Shown: positions 54,491 to 62,584 of the stretch, piece by piece
How positions within the stretch are numbered: position 1 is the stretch's first letter
Layout: the number at the start of each line of letters is the position of its first letter
Assembly: GCF_927798115.1 (NCBI RefSeq)
Contig: NZ_CAKMMG010000005.1
Coordinates: 62,001 to 126,000 of the forward strand
Source of the DNA: Paenibacillus auburnensis
Lineage (GTDB): Bacteria; Bacillota; Bacilli; Paenibacillales; Paenibacillaceae
Length of the DNA: 64,000 nucleotides
Reading direction: 5' to 3'
Notes under the pieces: model-generated
What the model was told of the DNA's origin: nothing
The model's input: the letters and a program-made list of their open reading frames with translations, nothing else
The model's database searches: none
Made by a program: the position numbers and the translations under genes

Positions 54491-55381
54491 CTATTCTTTC
54501 AATGAACCGATCAGCACACCCTTAACGAAATACTTTTGGAGAAAAGGGTACGTTAAAATAATTGGAATCGTCGCGATCATCATCGTCGCCATGGTCAGCG
54601 ACTTGGTGGTAACCGTCCGGTTACGGTTCATATGATCCAGAGCAATGGCATTGGAGGACCCGATTTCGGTCATAATGTTGGAGTTCATAATCTGCCGCAG
54701 CAGGGTCTGAATGGGAAGCAGATGATCCTTGGTAATGTAGATCGCTCCGGTAAACCAGTCATTCCAGTAACCCACAGCCGTAAATAAAGCAATGGTAGCG
54801 AGCACCGGGCCGGAGACGGGGATGACAATCCGGAAAAAGATACCATAGTTGCTGCAGCCGTCAATCTTGGCCGATTCCTCTAGCCCATCGGGCAGAGCAG
54901 CGAAAAAGGTACGGATGACAATCATGTTATAGACGCTGATGATTCCCGGAATTACCAGCACCCAAAAGGTGTCCAGCATCCCCAGTGAACGGATCAGCAT
55001 ATACGAAGGGATCAGCCCCCCGCTAAAAAACATCGTGATCATGAAAAATACCATATATTGCTTGCGGAACAGCAAAGTCTTCTTGGACATTCCATAGGCT
55101 AACAGTGCCGTAAAAAAGACGGATAATGCCGTACCGCTCAAGGTCCGCAGAATCGTAATCATGAAGGAATTCAGCAGCCGGTGATCCTGAAACACAATAT
55201 AATAGTTCTCAAGTGTATATATTCTCGGCCACAAGGTCACACCGCCGAGTGCCGTATCACTCCCCTGATTAAAAGAGATGACCAGCGCGTTCCAGAACGG
55301 ATATAGCATGATCACCGACATCAGTGCCAAGAGAAGATAAATCGTCCGCTGCATCATTTTGTCGCCCAGGCTTAGTCTCAT
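54491..55381 (-). CDS. CUT1 ABC permease, LplC/YtcP type
   Basis: 296 residues, six helices, EAA loop LPDGLEESAKIDGCSNYGIFF, C-terminus FLQKYFVKGVLIGSLKE. Same class as the permease at 34660 but clearly diverged. ATG follows AGGAGGG. No ATPase gene in the operon. Confidence 0.93.
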   Translation of the reverse strand: MRLSLGDKMMQRTIYLLLALMSVIMLYPFWNALVISFNQGSDTALGGVTLWPRIYTLENYYIVFQDHRLLNSFMITILRTLSGTALSVFFTALLAYGMSKKTLLFRKQYMVFFMITMFFSGGLIPSYMLIRSLGMLDTFWVLVIPGIISVYNMIVIRTFFAALPDGLEESAKIDGCSNYGIFFRIVIPVSGPVLATIALFTAVGYWNDWFTGAIYITKDHLLPIQTLLRQIMNSNIMTEIGSSNAIALDHMNRNRTVTTKSLTMATMMIATIPIILTYPFLQKYFVKGVLIGSLKE

Positions 55382-55407
55382 TGTTCACCCTCCTATAGGT
55401 TGCAGGT

Positions 55408-56334
55408 CTACCAGAGACTGACATCGGCCCGGCGGGCGATTTTGTTGGCTGTCACCAGCAGAATTACACTGATTACCGCTTTGAACAGCCCTACCGCTGT
55501 CGCATAAGAGAATCTGGCATTGAGTATTCCAACACGGTACACATAGGTGTCGATAACATCGGAGTAAGGCCGCAGGATTGGATTGGTTGCCAGCAGCAAA
55601 ATGTCCTCAAAGCCCGCACTGAGCAGATTGCCGATGGCCAGAATCATAAAGATGATAATGACAGGAGAAATGCTGGGGAGTGTAATGGTAAAAATCTGCT
55701 TAAACCGGCTTGCGCCGTCGATCGAAGCGGCCTCATACATGGCCGGGTCAACGCCGGCGATCGCGGCCAGGTAGACGATGCTCCCGAACCCGATCTCCTT
55801 CCACACATTGACGCTCACCAGAATCGACCAGAAGTACTCCGGTACCGCCAGAAAGTTCACCGGCTCATGGGTCAGGTTCAGCCGTTCCAGCACAAAATTC
55901 ACAGTTCCGTTATCAACGGACAGCAGCGAGAACACGAAGCCGGATACGATGACCCAGGACAGGAAGTAGGGCAGGTAGCTGACTGTCTGGACAAGCCGTT
56001 TAAAGCCCATGCTCCCGACCTCGTTCAGCATCAGGGCAAGCAGTATCGGAGCAGGGAAGGTAATCACCAGCTTGAGCAAGCTGATTACAATCGTATTTCG
56101 CATCACATTCCAGAACTCGGGGGCTTCAAAAAACATTCTGAAATGCATGAATCCCACCCATGGGCTTTCCAGAATACCGTTAAAAATATCGTACTGCTGA
56201 AAGGCCATTACCACGCCATACATCGGAATGTAGCTGAATATGGCAACAAAAATAATTCCCGGCCAAACCATGGACTGTAAATCCAACTGATTGGTCAATT
56301 TTTTCCATACACCCGGTTTAACGGCCGCCTTCAT
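55408..56334 (-). CDS. CUT1 ABC permease, LplB type
   Basis: 308 residues, six helices, with SYIPMYGVVMAFQQYD and EAA loop VDPAMYEAASIDGASRFKQIF. ATG follows GAGGAGG, 24 bases after the GH4 stop. Partner of the LplC-type permease downstream. Confidence 0.93.
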   Translation of the reverse strand: MKAAVKPGVWKKLTNQLDLQSMVWPGIIFVAIFSYIPMYGVVMAFQQYDIFNGILESPWVGFMHFRMFFEAPEFWNVMRNTIVISLLKLVITFPAPILLALMLNEVGSMGFKRLVQTVSYLPYFLSWVIVSGFVFSLLSVDNGTVNFVLERLNLTHEPVNFLAVPEYFWSILVSVNVWKEIGFGSIVYLAAIAGVDPAMYEAASIDGASRFKQIFTITLPSISPVIIIFMILAIGNLLSAGFEDILLLATNPILRPYSDVIDTYVYRVGILNARFSYATAVGLFKAVISVILLVTANKIARRADVSLW

Positions 56335-56358
56335 CCGCTTTTCCTCCTCTGGCGCCTT

Positions 56359-57657
56359 TTAGTAAAATAACGGCAGGTACGGTTTGTTCTTCTCCAGCAT
56401 TTCATCCAGCAGTTGCTCCGCTACAGTGACCGAAGGCATCAGCGGATGATGGACGAGTGCCTGCAGGGCAATATCACGGTCTCCGCGCACGGCGGCTTCA
56501 ATGGTCAGGCTCTCATATTGCTTGACCGCAGCCAGCAGACCTTTGACGGACTGTGGAACCTTGCGCAGTGGAACCGGCAGCGGACCTTGTCTGGTCACCA
56601 GACAGTTCACCTCAATCGAAGCATCATCCGGCAGGAAGTCAATAATGCCGTTGTTGCGTACATTTAGCGTCTGGATATCGCGTGCATCATTGTAAATGGA
56701 CCGCATCAGCAGTACGGCTGCCTCTGAATAATAGGCCCCCCCGCGCTGCTCCAGCTGCTTCGGCTTCTCCTTCAGCTCCACGTTCCGGTACAGCTCGAAC
56801 AGTTCCTCCTCTACCTTCTTCACGACCTCTGCGCGCGATCCGGTCGTTGCCGCCGCTTCCTTCTGCTCCTCCAGCATGGCGTCCGTCATATAGTAATAGC
56901 TCAAATAATAGGAAGGGATGGCTTTGAGCCCGTTCAGGAACCGGTGGTCCCAGGCATCAAACGGCACATTGTTGGCCTTATAGCTCTGGGGATAATCTAT
57001 AAGTTCTTGCAGCTTGCTCTCTCCGCCCACCACAACATCGGATACCCAATGCAGATGGTTGATGCCGACAAATTCGGAGTAAATTTTTTCTATCGGCAGG
57101 CCGAAGAAGCCGGAGAGCCATTTTTGAAACCCAATCGGCGAGTTGCACAGGCCTACACTCTTGACCGAAGAATATTTGTGCACCGCCTCGGTTACCATGC
57201 CTGCCGGATTCGTAAAATTAAGCAGCCAGGCATCCGGCGCAAGCTCCTCAATATCCCTGCAGATCTCCAGAATGACCGGAATGGTCCGCAGGCCCTTCAT
57301 CATTCCGCCGGGGCCGGTCGTTTCCTGGCCGATGACATTGTACTTAAGCGGAATGAGCTCATCCCATTTGCGCGCCTCAAGCATCCCTACCCGGATCTGC
57401 GTGCAGACAAAGTCTGCTCCGGATATCGCCTCCCGGCGGTTCAGCGTCTCCACCACCGTGACCGGCAGTCCGGCTTCAGCAACCATGCGCTTGCTCAGCT
57501 CCGCAATCGTATGCAGCTTCTCTCTCCCTTCTTCAATATCTACAAGCCATACTTCGCCGACGGGGAGCTCTTTATGATGCATAATGATGCCTTCCATAAG
57601 CTCGGGTGTATAGGATGACCCCGCCCCGATGACAACCAGCTTCAATGATTCCTTCAT
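56359..57657 (-). CDS. GH4 family 6-phospho-glycosidase
   Basis: 432 residues. N-terminal NAD+ site VVIGAGSSYTPEL (about 8-20), LNFTNPAGMVTEAV, metal-ligand Cys in VGLCNSPIG and His in GINHLHW. GH4 enzymes need NAD+ and Mn2+ and cleave 6-phospho-alpha- or beta-glycosides by an oxidation-elimination route. ChbF of E. coli, a GH4, splits phosphorylated chitobiose. The start ATG overlaps the kinase stop (ATGA), so the kinase and glycosidase are made together, suggesting the kinase generates the GH4 substrate. Confidence 0.9.
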   Translation of the reverse strand: MKESLKLVVIGAGSSYTPELMEGIIMHHKELPVGEVWLVDIEEGREKLHTIAELSKRMVAEAGLPVTVVETLNRREAISGADFVCTQIRVGMLEARKWDELIPLKYNVIGQETTGPGGMMKGLRTIPVILEICRDIEELAPDAWLLNFTNPAGMVTEAVHKYSSVKSVGLCNSPIGFQKWLSGFFGLPIEKIYSEFVGINHLHWVSDVVVGGESKLQELIDYPQSYKANNVPFDAWDHRFLNGLKAIPSYYLSYYYMTDAMLEEQKEAAATTGSRAEVVKKVEEELFELYRNVELKEKPKQLEQRGGAYYSEAAVLLMRSIYNDARDIQTLNVRNNGIIDFLPDDASIEVNCLVTRQGPLPVPLRKVPQSVKGLLAAVKQYESLTIEAAVRGDRDIALQALVHHPLMPSVTVAEQLLDEMLEKNKPYLPLFY

Positions 57658-58631
57658 GAGAATAGCCCCTCCTTGCCCAGTGATAGATGATGAATAACTT
57701 CCTGGCTTACACGCATACCGCTGCTTTCCATCGCCAGAATGACCGAGCCTACAACCGGCTCACGGGTTAGAATGCTTAAGGTGCCATTTGGAGCCGCATG
57801 CTTCACTCTCTGCTCAATGGCCCGCCGGATGATGCCGGAGCGGTCCCCCTTGGTAAGGAGACTGCCTGCAAGAACAATGTCAAAGGTGTCGTTGTCCATG
57901 CCCAGATTACGGATCGTCGCTGCCGCGGCTAAACCCAGCTCATCGCCTTGCCTAAGCAGCAGTCCGGCCGCAACCCGGTCCCCTTCATCTGCCGCCTGAA
58001 ACAGCAGCTCGGCAATGCGGGGAGGCAGGTCCCTGGAATGATCCAGGTAATCTTCCCTTAGCTCCGAAACACTGGAATATCCCAGCAGATCAATTAATCG
58101 TTCGCTTAAAACCGTACTATACTCTCTCCCTTCATCCGCCCGCAGAACACTGCGGAACACCTCTACGCTCAAATCATAGCCGCCGCCAAAATCACCAAAC
58201 CGGTAGCCGAACCCGCCGCACTGGTATGTAGCTCCTGAGGAATTCTTCCCGGCACAGTTGACACCCGACCCGCAGATCAGCACGATCCCGTAGCTTTTCT
58301 CAGTCCCCGAGCGCAGCGCATTCCAGGTATCGCAGGAAATCTCCGACCGCGGAAGCTCAAGCCGGCCGATGATAGGCCGCAAAATCTGAAAGTCCGGCTC
58401 CCGGTCCGCTCCTGCCAGACCAAACCAGGAGTACTCCAGCTGGTCCTTGGTTAGGCCTGATGATTTAAGCGCTTCCGATACGGCCTGCTGCAGACTGTCC
58501 TCGGCCTCCCTGCGGTTCTTCTGGTGATTCCCGTTTCCTCCTCTGCCTGCACCGATGACCTTGCCCTGTTCATTTGCGATCATCGCATAGGTTTTACTGC
58601 CCCCTGCATCCACTCCCAAGTAATACTTCAC
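57654..58631 (-). CDS. BadF/BcrA-type sugar kinase (N-acetylglucosamine kinase-like)
   Basis: 325 residues, ASKHA fold: phosphate-1 loop GVDAGGSKTYAMI near the N-terminus, GLAGADREPDF, phosphate-2 ICGSGVNCAGKN, YRFGDFGGGYDLSVEVFRSVLR and the adenosine motif VLAGSLLTKGD. Related to mammalian GlcNAc kinase and clostridial MurK. The start is GTG 58631 (VKYYLGVDAGG), nine bases after AGGAGTG; a GTG four codons earlier sits on the site itself. Probably phosphorylates an imported GlcNAc-type sugar at O6. Confidence 0.87.
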   Translation of the reverse strand: MKYYLGVDAGGSKTYAMIANEQGKVIGAGRGGNGNHQKNRREAEDSLQQAVSEALKSSGLTKDQLEYSWFGLAGADREPDFQILRPIIGRLELPRSEISCDTWNALRSGTEKSYGIVLICGSGVNCAGKNSSGATYQCGGFGYRFGDFGGGYDLSVEVFRSVLRADEGREYSTVLSERLIDLLGYSSVSELREDYLDHSRDLPPRIAELLFQAADEGDRVAAGLLLRQGDELGLAAAATIRNLGMDNDTFDIVLAGSLLTKGDRSGIIRRAIEQRVKHAAPNGTLSILTREPVVGSVILAMESSGMRVSQEVIHHLSLGKEGLFS

Positions 58632-58652
58632 TGATCGTTTCACTCCTAAAAT

Positions 58653-59642
58653 TCAGGTTAATCTTACAGATGCGGTTGATTCACGTACGAGAAGCTGAGG
58701 AGCGAGCTTCGTTTCAGCCGGCGGCAGCACCTCCCCGTTGATCAGCTTCATCAGCAGCTCTACGCCGATGCTGCCCATTTGCGCCTCAGGCTGCCTGACC
58801 GTCGTCAACCGGGGGTAGAATTCACCCACGAACTGCTGATCATCAAAGCCGACTACCGAAATATCATGCGGGACCCGGATTCCCTCTTCGCGCAGCGCCT
58901 GAACAAGCCCCAGGGCAATAAAGTCATCCCCGCAAAAGAAAGCCGTCGGCAGCTTATCCTCACGCGCCCATCTTTTGGCCACTTCATAACCGCCGCTTAC
59001 CGTAAATCCGCAGGAATCTGTGCCGAAGGGCGCCAGCCCCGCCTCATCCAGCGCCTGCAGATAACCCCGCTTGCGTTCCGCCACACTCAGAAACACCGAG
59101 GGTCCGCCGATATAAGCAATCTTCGTATGTCCAAGGCCAATCAGGTGCCGGGTAGCCTCATATCCGCCCAGATAGTTATCGACGACGACGCTGGGAACAT
59201 CCTCATGCCGGAACTGGTTATCCAGTAGAACGAACGGAATGTTTCTTCTTTTCAGCTCCTCCACGTATTCCTTTTCCTCAAGCGGAGACAGCAGAATGAT
59301 TCCGTCAACACGGTCCTTCTGGAACAGAAAGTTAACCCCTTCTTCCTCATTCTCGGCTATGGACAGAGCCAGGAAGTAGCCTTGCTCGGCCAGCTTCCGG
59401 TTCACTACGCGAATCACCCGGTCATAGAAGGAGTCGTTAAAGTTGGTAATCGACATCCCTATAACTCCGGTTTTGCCGCGCACAAGACTCCGGGCTGCCG
59501 AATTGGGCGAATAATTTAATTCCTCCATGGCACTTAGCACTTTCTGCCGGTTGCCTTCACGTACAGAAGGTGAATTGTTAAGAACTCTGGATACAGTCAC
59601 TACAGAGAGTCCCGATTTTTTGGCTACATCATGAATATTCAT
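58653..59642 (-). CDS. LacI-family regulator of the amino-sugar operon
   Basis: 329 residues. HTH and hinge at 1-58 (MNIHDVAKKSGLSVVTVSRVLNN, SPNSAARSLVRGKTG), then a periplasmic-binding-like core with GHTKIAYIGGP and SVVGFDDQQFVGEFYPRLTTVRQP. First gene of the operon that runs to 49275, with two matching palindromes in its own upstream region, so autoregulation and substrate induction are likely. Start ATG 59642 follows GGAGGT at a slightly long distance. Confidence 0.92.
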   Translation of the reverse strand: MNIHDVAKKSGLSVVTVSRVLNNSPSVREGNRQKVLSAMEELNYSPNSAARSLVRGKTGVIGMSITNFNDSFYDRVIRVVNRKLAEQGYFLALSIAENEEEGVNFLFQKDRVDGIILLSPLEEKEYVEELKRRNIPFVLLDNQFRHEDVPSVVVDNYLGGYEATRHLIGLGHTKIAYIGGPSVFLSVAERKRGYLQALDEAGLAPFGTDSCGFTVSGGYEVAKRWAREDKLPTAFFCGDDFIALGLVQALREEGIRVPHDISVVGFDDQQFVGEFYPRLTTVRQPEAQMGSIGVELLMKLINGEVLPPAETKLAPQLLVRESTASVRLT

Positions 59643-59664
59643 CTAAGGTTCCATACCTCCAAAA

Positions 59665-59690
59665 CAAAAGTTTAAACGATTTAACTTTTG
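59665..59690. promoter_or_regulatory. LacI-type operator O1
   Basis: CAAAAGTT (59665-59672) and AACTTTTG (59683-59690) are perfect inverted arms around TAAACGATTT. The central CG is typical of LacI-family operators. Centred 35 bases before the LacI ATG. Confidence 0.65.
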
Positions 59691-59794
59691 GAATAAAAAA
59701 ATATGTCCACTGAAATATGGCTATCACTGAGTATCGACTAAAACCGCACATTTCGTGTCAGTTACGCCTTTTCTTGCAATTTTAAATCTTTACT

Positions 59795-59816
59795 AAAGTT
59801 AAAAGGTTTTTACTTT
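59795..59816. promoter_or_regulatory. LacI-type operator O2
   Basis: AAAGTTAAAAGGTTTTTACTTT has the same 22-base layout as the core of O1 and lies 128 bases upstream, centre to centre. Two such sites could be bridged by a tetramer. Confidence 0.5.
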
Positions 59817-59863
59817 GAGATGATTTTACAACCATTCCCAATGTTCGTCAATCCATAAATTGC

Positions 59864-59900
59864 AAAAAAACCTTCCATCACCCTGACGGATGAACAAAGG
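59864..59900 (-). terminator. probable terminator of the second LacI gene
   Basis: On the minus strand CCTTTGTTCATC and GATGGAAGG form an interrupted stem, followed by T7. The stem is imperfect. Confidence 0.55.
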
Positions 59901-59901
59901 C

Positions 59902-59916
59902 TTGAAAGCGTTACCT
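59902..59916. promoter_or_regulatory. cre (CcpA) site
   Basis: TTGAAAGCGTTACCT fits WTGNAANCGNWNNCW at every position. It lies 260 bases upstream of the operon's LacI gene and just after the second LacI gene. It may act on either, or be fortuitous. Confidence 0.5.
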
Positions 59917-60036
59917 TTTAAGCAAGGCAAATTTAATTCAGTCCCTGAGCTCGACTAGCCGGAAACTGCCTGCAACAGTTGAGCTTTTGCGGTTTAGTCT
60001 TGCATAAGGTTAGAGATATGGCAGACCCGCCTCCCC

Positions 60037-61014
60037 CTACACCGTCCCCCGCTCAATAATCTCATAATCGAGCTTGCGGTGTACGGGCACGCGGCTGCCG
60101 GTCCTGATCTGCTCATGGATGATGCGGAAGGCAGCGGCGCCCATGTCATAGAGGTGGTTGTCGATGGTGGTGATATCGAGCAGCCGGCCGATCGGCTGGT
60201 TGTCGAAGCCCATGACCGCCAGATCCTCCGGGATGCGCAGCCCGTGCTTGCGGGCCTCGATGATCAGGCCGGCGGCGACATGGTCACCGGTAATGATCAG
60301 CACCTCGGGCCGGTCCTGCATGTCCAGCAGCGATAGCGCCACTCCCGCTCCATCCTCCTCCGTCATACAGTCGTAGACCATCCACTCCTCCCGGAAGGGG
60401 AGGTTACGCTCGGATAGAAATGCACGGAACGCGGACTGCCGGATCGAGGCGCTGCTGCCGTTCTGCCGGCCTTCACAGTAGCCGATTTTACGGTAGCCTT
60501 TGCTGCTCAAATACTGCAGGCCATCCCAGAAAGCCTCATAATGCTCAATATAAACCGAGGAGAAACGCCGTTCGCCGCTGTCCTGGCAGGTAATAACCGG
60601 ACCGTAGTCCGTATATTCCTCGATCACCTCCGGCTGGAGCGCCGTAGAGACGATGACCACGCCGTCAATCTCCTTATTGCGCAGCATCTCAAGCACCTTC
60701 AGCTCCTCCTCGGCAGCATAGTTGCTCTGGCAGAGAATTAGCCGGTACTGTGCATTCAGCGCTTCATGGGCCAGCCCGTCCATCACAATCGAGAAGTAGT
60801 ATAAATTGATATATGGCAGAATTACCGCAATAGCTCCGGTCCGCCCGGTAATCAGATGCACGGCATTCATATTCCGGGAGTAGTTTAATTGCTCTATGGT
60901 ATTAAGCACGGCGGCTCTTTTTATGTCGCTGACATAAGGATGATTATTAAGCACACGGGATACAGTCGTTACAGAAACACCGGCGATGCGGGCGATTTCT
61001 TTAATGTTGGCCAT
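60037..61014 (-). CDS. LacI-family transcriptional regulator, unassigned
   Basis: 325 residues from ATG 61014 (MANIKEIARIAGVSVTTVSRVLNNHPYVS), ten bases after AGGAGGAAGC; a TTG two codons upstream is in frame. HTH/hinge 1-58, ligand core with EVLIITGDHVAAGLIIEA and LAVMGFDNQPIGRLLDITTIDNHLYDMG. It stands alone, is separated by a terminator from the amino-sugar operon, and has about a third identical text to its neighbour by eye. The target is unknown; the neighbouring operon is a possibility. Confidence 0.9.
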   Translation of the reverse strand: MANIKEIARIAGVSVTTVSRVLNNHPYVSDIKRAAVLNTIEQLNYSRNMNAVHLITGRTGAIAVILPYINLYYFSIVMDGLAHEALNAQYRLILCQSNYAAEEELKVLEMLRNKEIDGVVIVSTALQPEVIEEYTDYGPVITCQDSGERRFSSVYIEHYEAFWDGLQYLSSKGYRKIGYCEGRQNGSSASIRQSAFRAFLSERNLPFREEWMVYDCMTEEDGAGVALSLLDMQDRPEVLIITGDHVAAGLIIEARKHGLRIPEDLAVMGFDNQPIGRLLDITTIDNHLYDMGAAAFRIIHEQIRTGSRVPVHRKLDYEIIERGTV

Positions 61015-61199
61015 CAGCAAGCTTCCTCCTGAATAGGATGATACTGGTTTTATTTTACCACATCGGCCTTCAATACCTTCTCATAAAAAAAGCTTGCTAT
61101 GGAATCCATTTCATATATTACACTGGTTCTGCAACAGCTTACCGGACTAAACTGGCGTGACCGAAAGGGCGTGACAGACCGGTACAGTACTCGTCTTTG
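61015..61199. other. non-coding stretch before an orphan terminator
   Basis: No convincing gene. Two GCGTGAC copies occur near 61154 and 61170. The stretch leads into a strong plus-strand terminator, so a short RNA may be made here; no strong promoter was found. Confidence 0.3.
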
Positions 61200-61222
61200 C
61201 CGCCGGGAGGGCGGTTTTTTTT
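61200..61222 (+). terminator. orphan plus-strand terminator
   Basis: CCGCC-GGGAG-GGCGG followed by T8. There is no plus-strand coding region in front of it for over 4 kb of opposite-strand genes. Confidence 0.75.
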
Positions 61223-61373
61223 ACGTTCTTAGGAATACACTTCAGCTTGTCTGCTTCCCCGCCCATTTTAGGGCAATGACCGCACAATTAACATTGCGCA
61301 TACATAATATGATTTGACTGTATCCCTTTACCTTGTTATACCAAACAAACCCGAGCAAGGAGGGGTGACACCA

Positions 61374-61628
61374 TTGAAAGGGAACGAACATCACAGCAAA
61401 TTTCTGTTGACGCACCGCGAGCGCGAAGTATTCGAGCTTCTTGTGCAAGACAAAACTACACGGGATATTGCCGGATTGTTATTCATCAGTGAAAAAACCG
61501 TCCGCAACCATATCTCCAAGGAGATGTGGTTTGAAGTACCGTTTCCATCATTGAGAGGTGATGTATTTGATACAGTCTCTTCTAAGAGTTTTAATCATAA
61601 GTATTGGATTATACAACCCGCTCGATAG
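61374..61628 (+). pseudogene. gerE: gerE-like LuxR-type regulator, interrupted after its first 48 codons
   Basis: Start TTG 61374 with AAGGAGGGG in front. Residues 1-48 (KGNEHHSKFLLTHREREVFE to SEKTVRNHIS) match GerE, the small LuxR-type regulator of late mother-cell genes, very closely. At about 61518, where GerE continues with an Asn and the rest of its recognition helix, the text becomes unrelated (KEMWFEVPFPSLRGD) and the frame ends at 61628. The DNA also turns AT-rich. The other half should lie beyond the inserted element. Whether the cell has another intact gerE cannot be seen. Confidence 0.85.
61509..61528. mobile_element. putative attachment-site junction (attL-like)
   Basis: CATATCTCC-AA-GGAGATGTG: nine-base arms with one mismatch flank a central AA. 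The left arm is gerE coding sequence and the right arm belongs to the AT-rich element. This is the form of a serine-recombinase crossover site. The recombinase gene is not in the window. Confidence 0.55.
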
Positions 61629-62030
61629 CACTTAAAAAATCACTTGAAAATTTAATATTTAAGGTTTTGTTTTTTTGATTCAATCGATTATATTTATTGA
61701 AGTGATACGTGTCAGGCAAAACAGCAAAAAAACTAGGTCCATTGGGATAATACTCAAAAAATGTTACATAACTTGAATTACAACCGGAATCATTTTGTGA
61801 TTGTTGAATTGACCAATGTTATATGTTGTTTCCTCACTAGAATTTTCTTTACCAGTTCGATCACGTTTATATGCTACCAAGAAATTTTTTTCATTCCCCT
61901 TCTTAGCAATAATCTCTAATCTTTGTTTATTAATCGCCTTTGACAACACAACAAATCCATTATTAAATAACCAATTTTCTGTGAGTTTGATAGAATTATT
62001 AACAACAGGATCAATACTTATTGATTCCAT
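61609..62030 (-). pseudogene. small hypothetical gene split by a frameshift
   Basis: Starts at ATG 62030 (MESISIDPVVNNSIKL) with an ideal GGAGG eight bases before. It runs in frame to a stop at 61764. From about 61820 a different minus-strand frame is open for 66 codons to 61609 and looks like coding sequence (SYVTFFEYYPNGPSFFAVLP, then FKNF-like SSDFLSAIERVV). The simplest reading is one ~135-residue protein broken by a one-base change near 61820. No family recognised. It starts 23 bases after the stop of the DUF1524 remnant, so the two once formed an operon. Confidence 0.6.
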
Positions 62031-62052
62031 CAATACAACCTCCATTTAATAA

Positions 62053-62525
62053 CTATTCCCAGATGATTTTAATCATTTCATAAAGTAATTTGTGTCTTTC
62101 TTCAAGTTCATCTGGACTAAATGTATCCATTGGTCGAAAATTGAGTTTATGTGTGGACATCATATTATTAAAGTCCAATTTATATTTATAGCTATCCTGT
62201 TTAAAGTTTCATTCCAATAAAGAGTGTAAGCATAGGTCTTTAATTTCTTTGTATATACTTCATTATTACAGGAAATATTCTCTCTACCCTTTAACATTAG
62301 AAGCCCACCAAGGCGGTTTCGCTCACGTTCAAACCTTTCTTTATCGTTATTGAATTGTTCTAGGTTTTCTTTATTAACCGATAATATATGCTCAATGTGG
62401 AACCCACTGACGGACCCAGTTTTTTGGACAAGATCAGAAACAGAATGTTTCATATTCATTTTAGTGCCTGTAGCAATAAAATGCTCAATCCGAGCAAAAA
62501 AGTAACGTTTAAACGTTTTTTCAAA
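62053..62525 (-). pseudogene. decayed DUF262/DUF1524 (GmrSD-like) restriction gene, C-terminal remnant
   Basis: From 62525 the frame reads FEKTFKRYFFARIEHF, then SGFHIEHILS and RNRLGGLLML, the His-Asn-His-like nuclease core of DUF1524 as found at the C-terminus of DUF262/GmrSD type IV restriction enzymes. A stop codon lies just upstream, and the ~400-residue DUF262 NTPase half is missing. After WNETLN a one-base loss shifts the frame: the next frame gives DSYKYKLDFNNMM, HKLNFRPMD and ELEERHKLLYEMIKIIWE, ending at 62053. So the gene is 5'-truncated and frameshifted. Confidence 0.8.
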
Positions 62526-62555
62526 TCAAGCCCCTACCTCCATTTATTTTACTTA

Positions 62556-62584
62556 TTTACGGGAAAGACATTTTATGACATAAT
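62556..62584 (+). promoter_or_regulatory. candidate promoter of the SLATT-RT operon
   Basis: TTTACG (62556-62561), 17-base spacer, CATAAT (62579-62584). It would give a leader of about 155 bases before the SLATT start. Moderate match only; this stretch (62526-62746) has no gene. Confidence 0.4.

Noticed and set aside
61099..61317. 72-codon plus-strand frame
   Set aside because: It crosses the orphan terminator and has no ribosome site.
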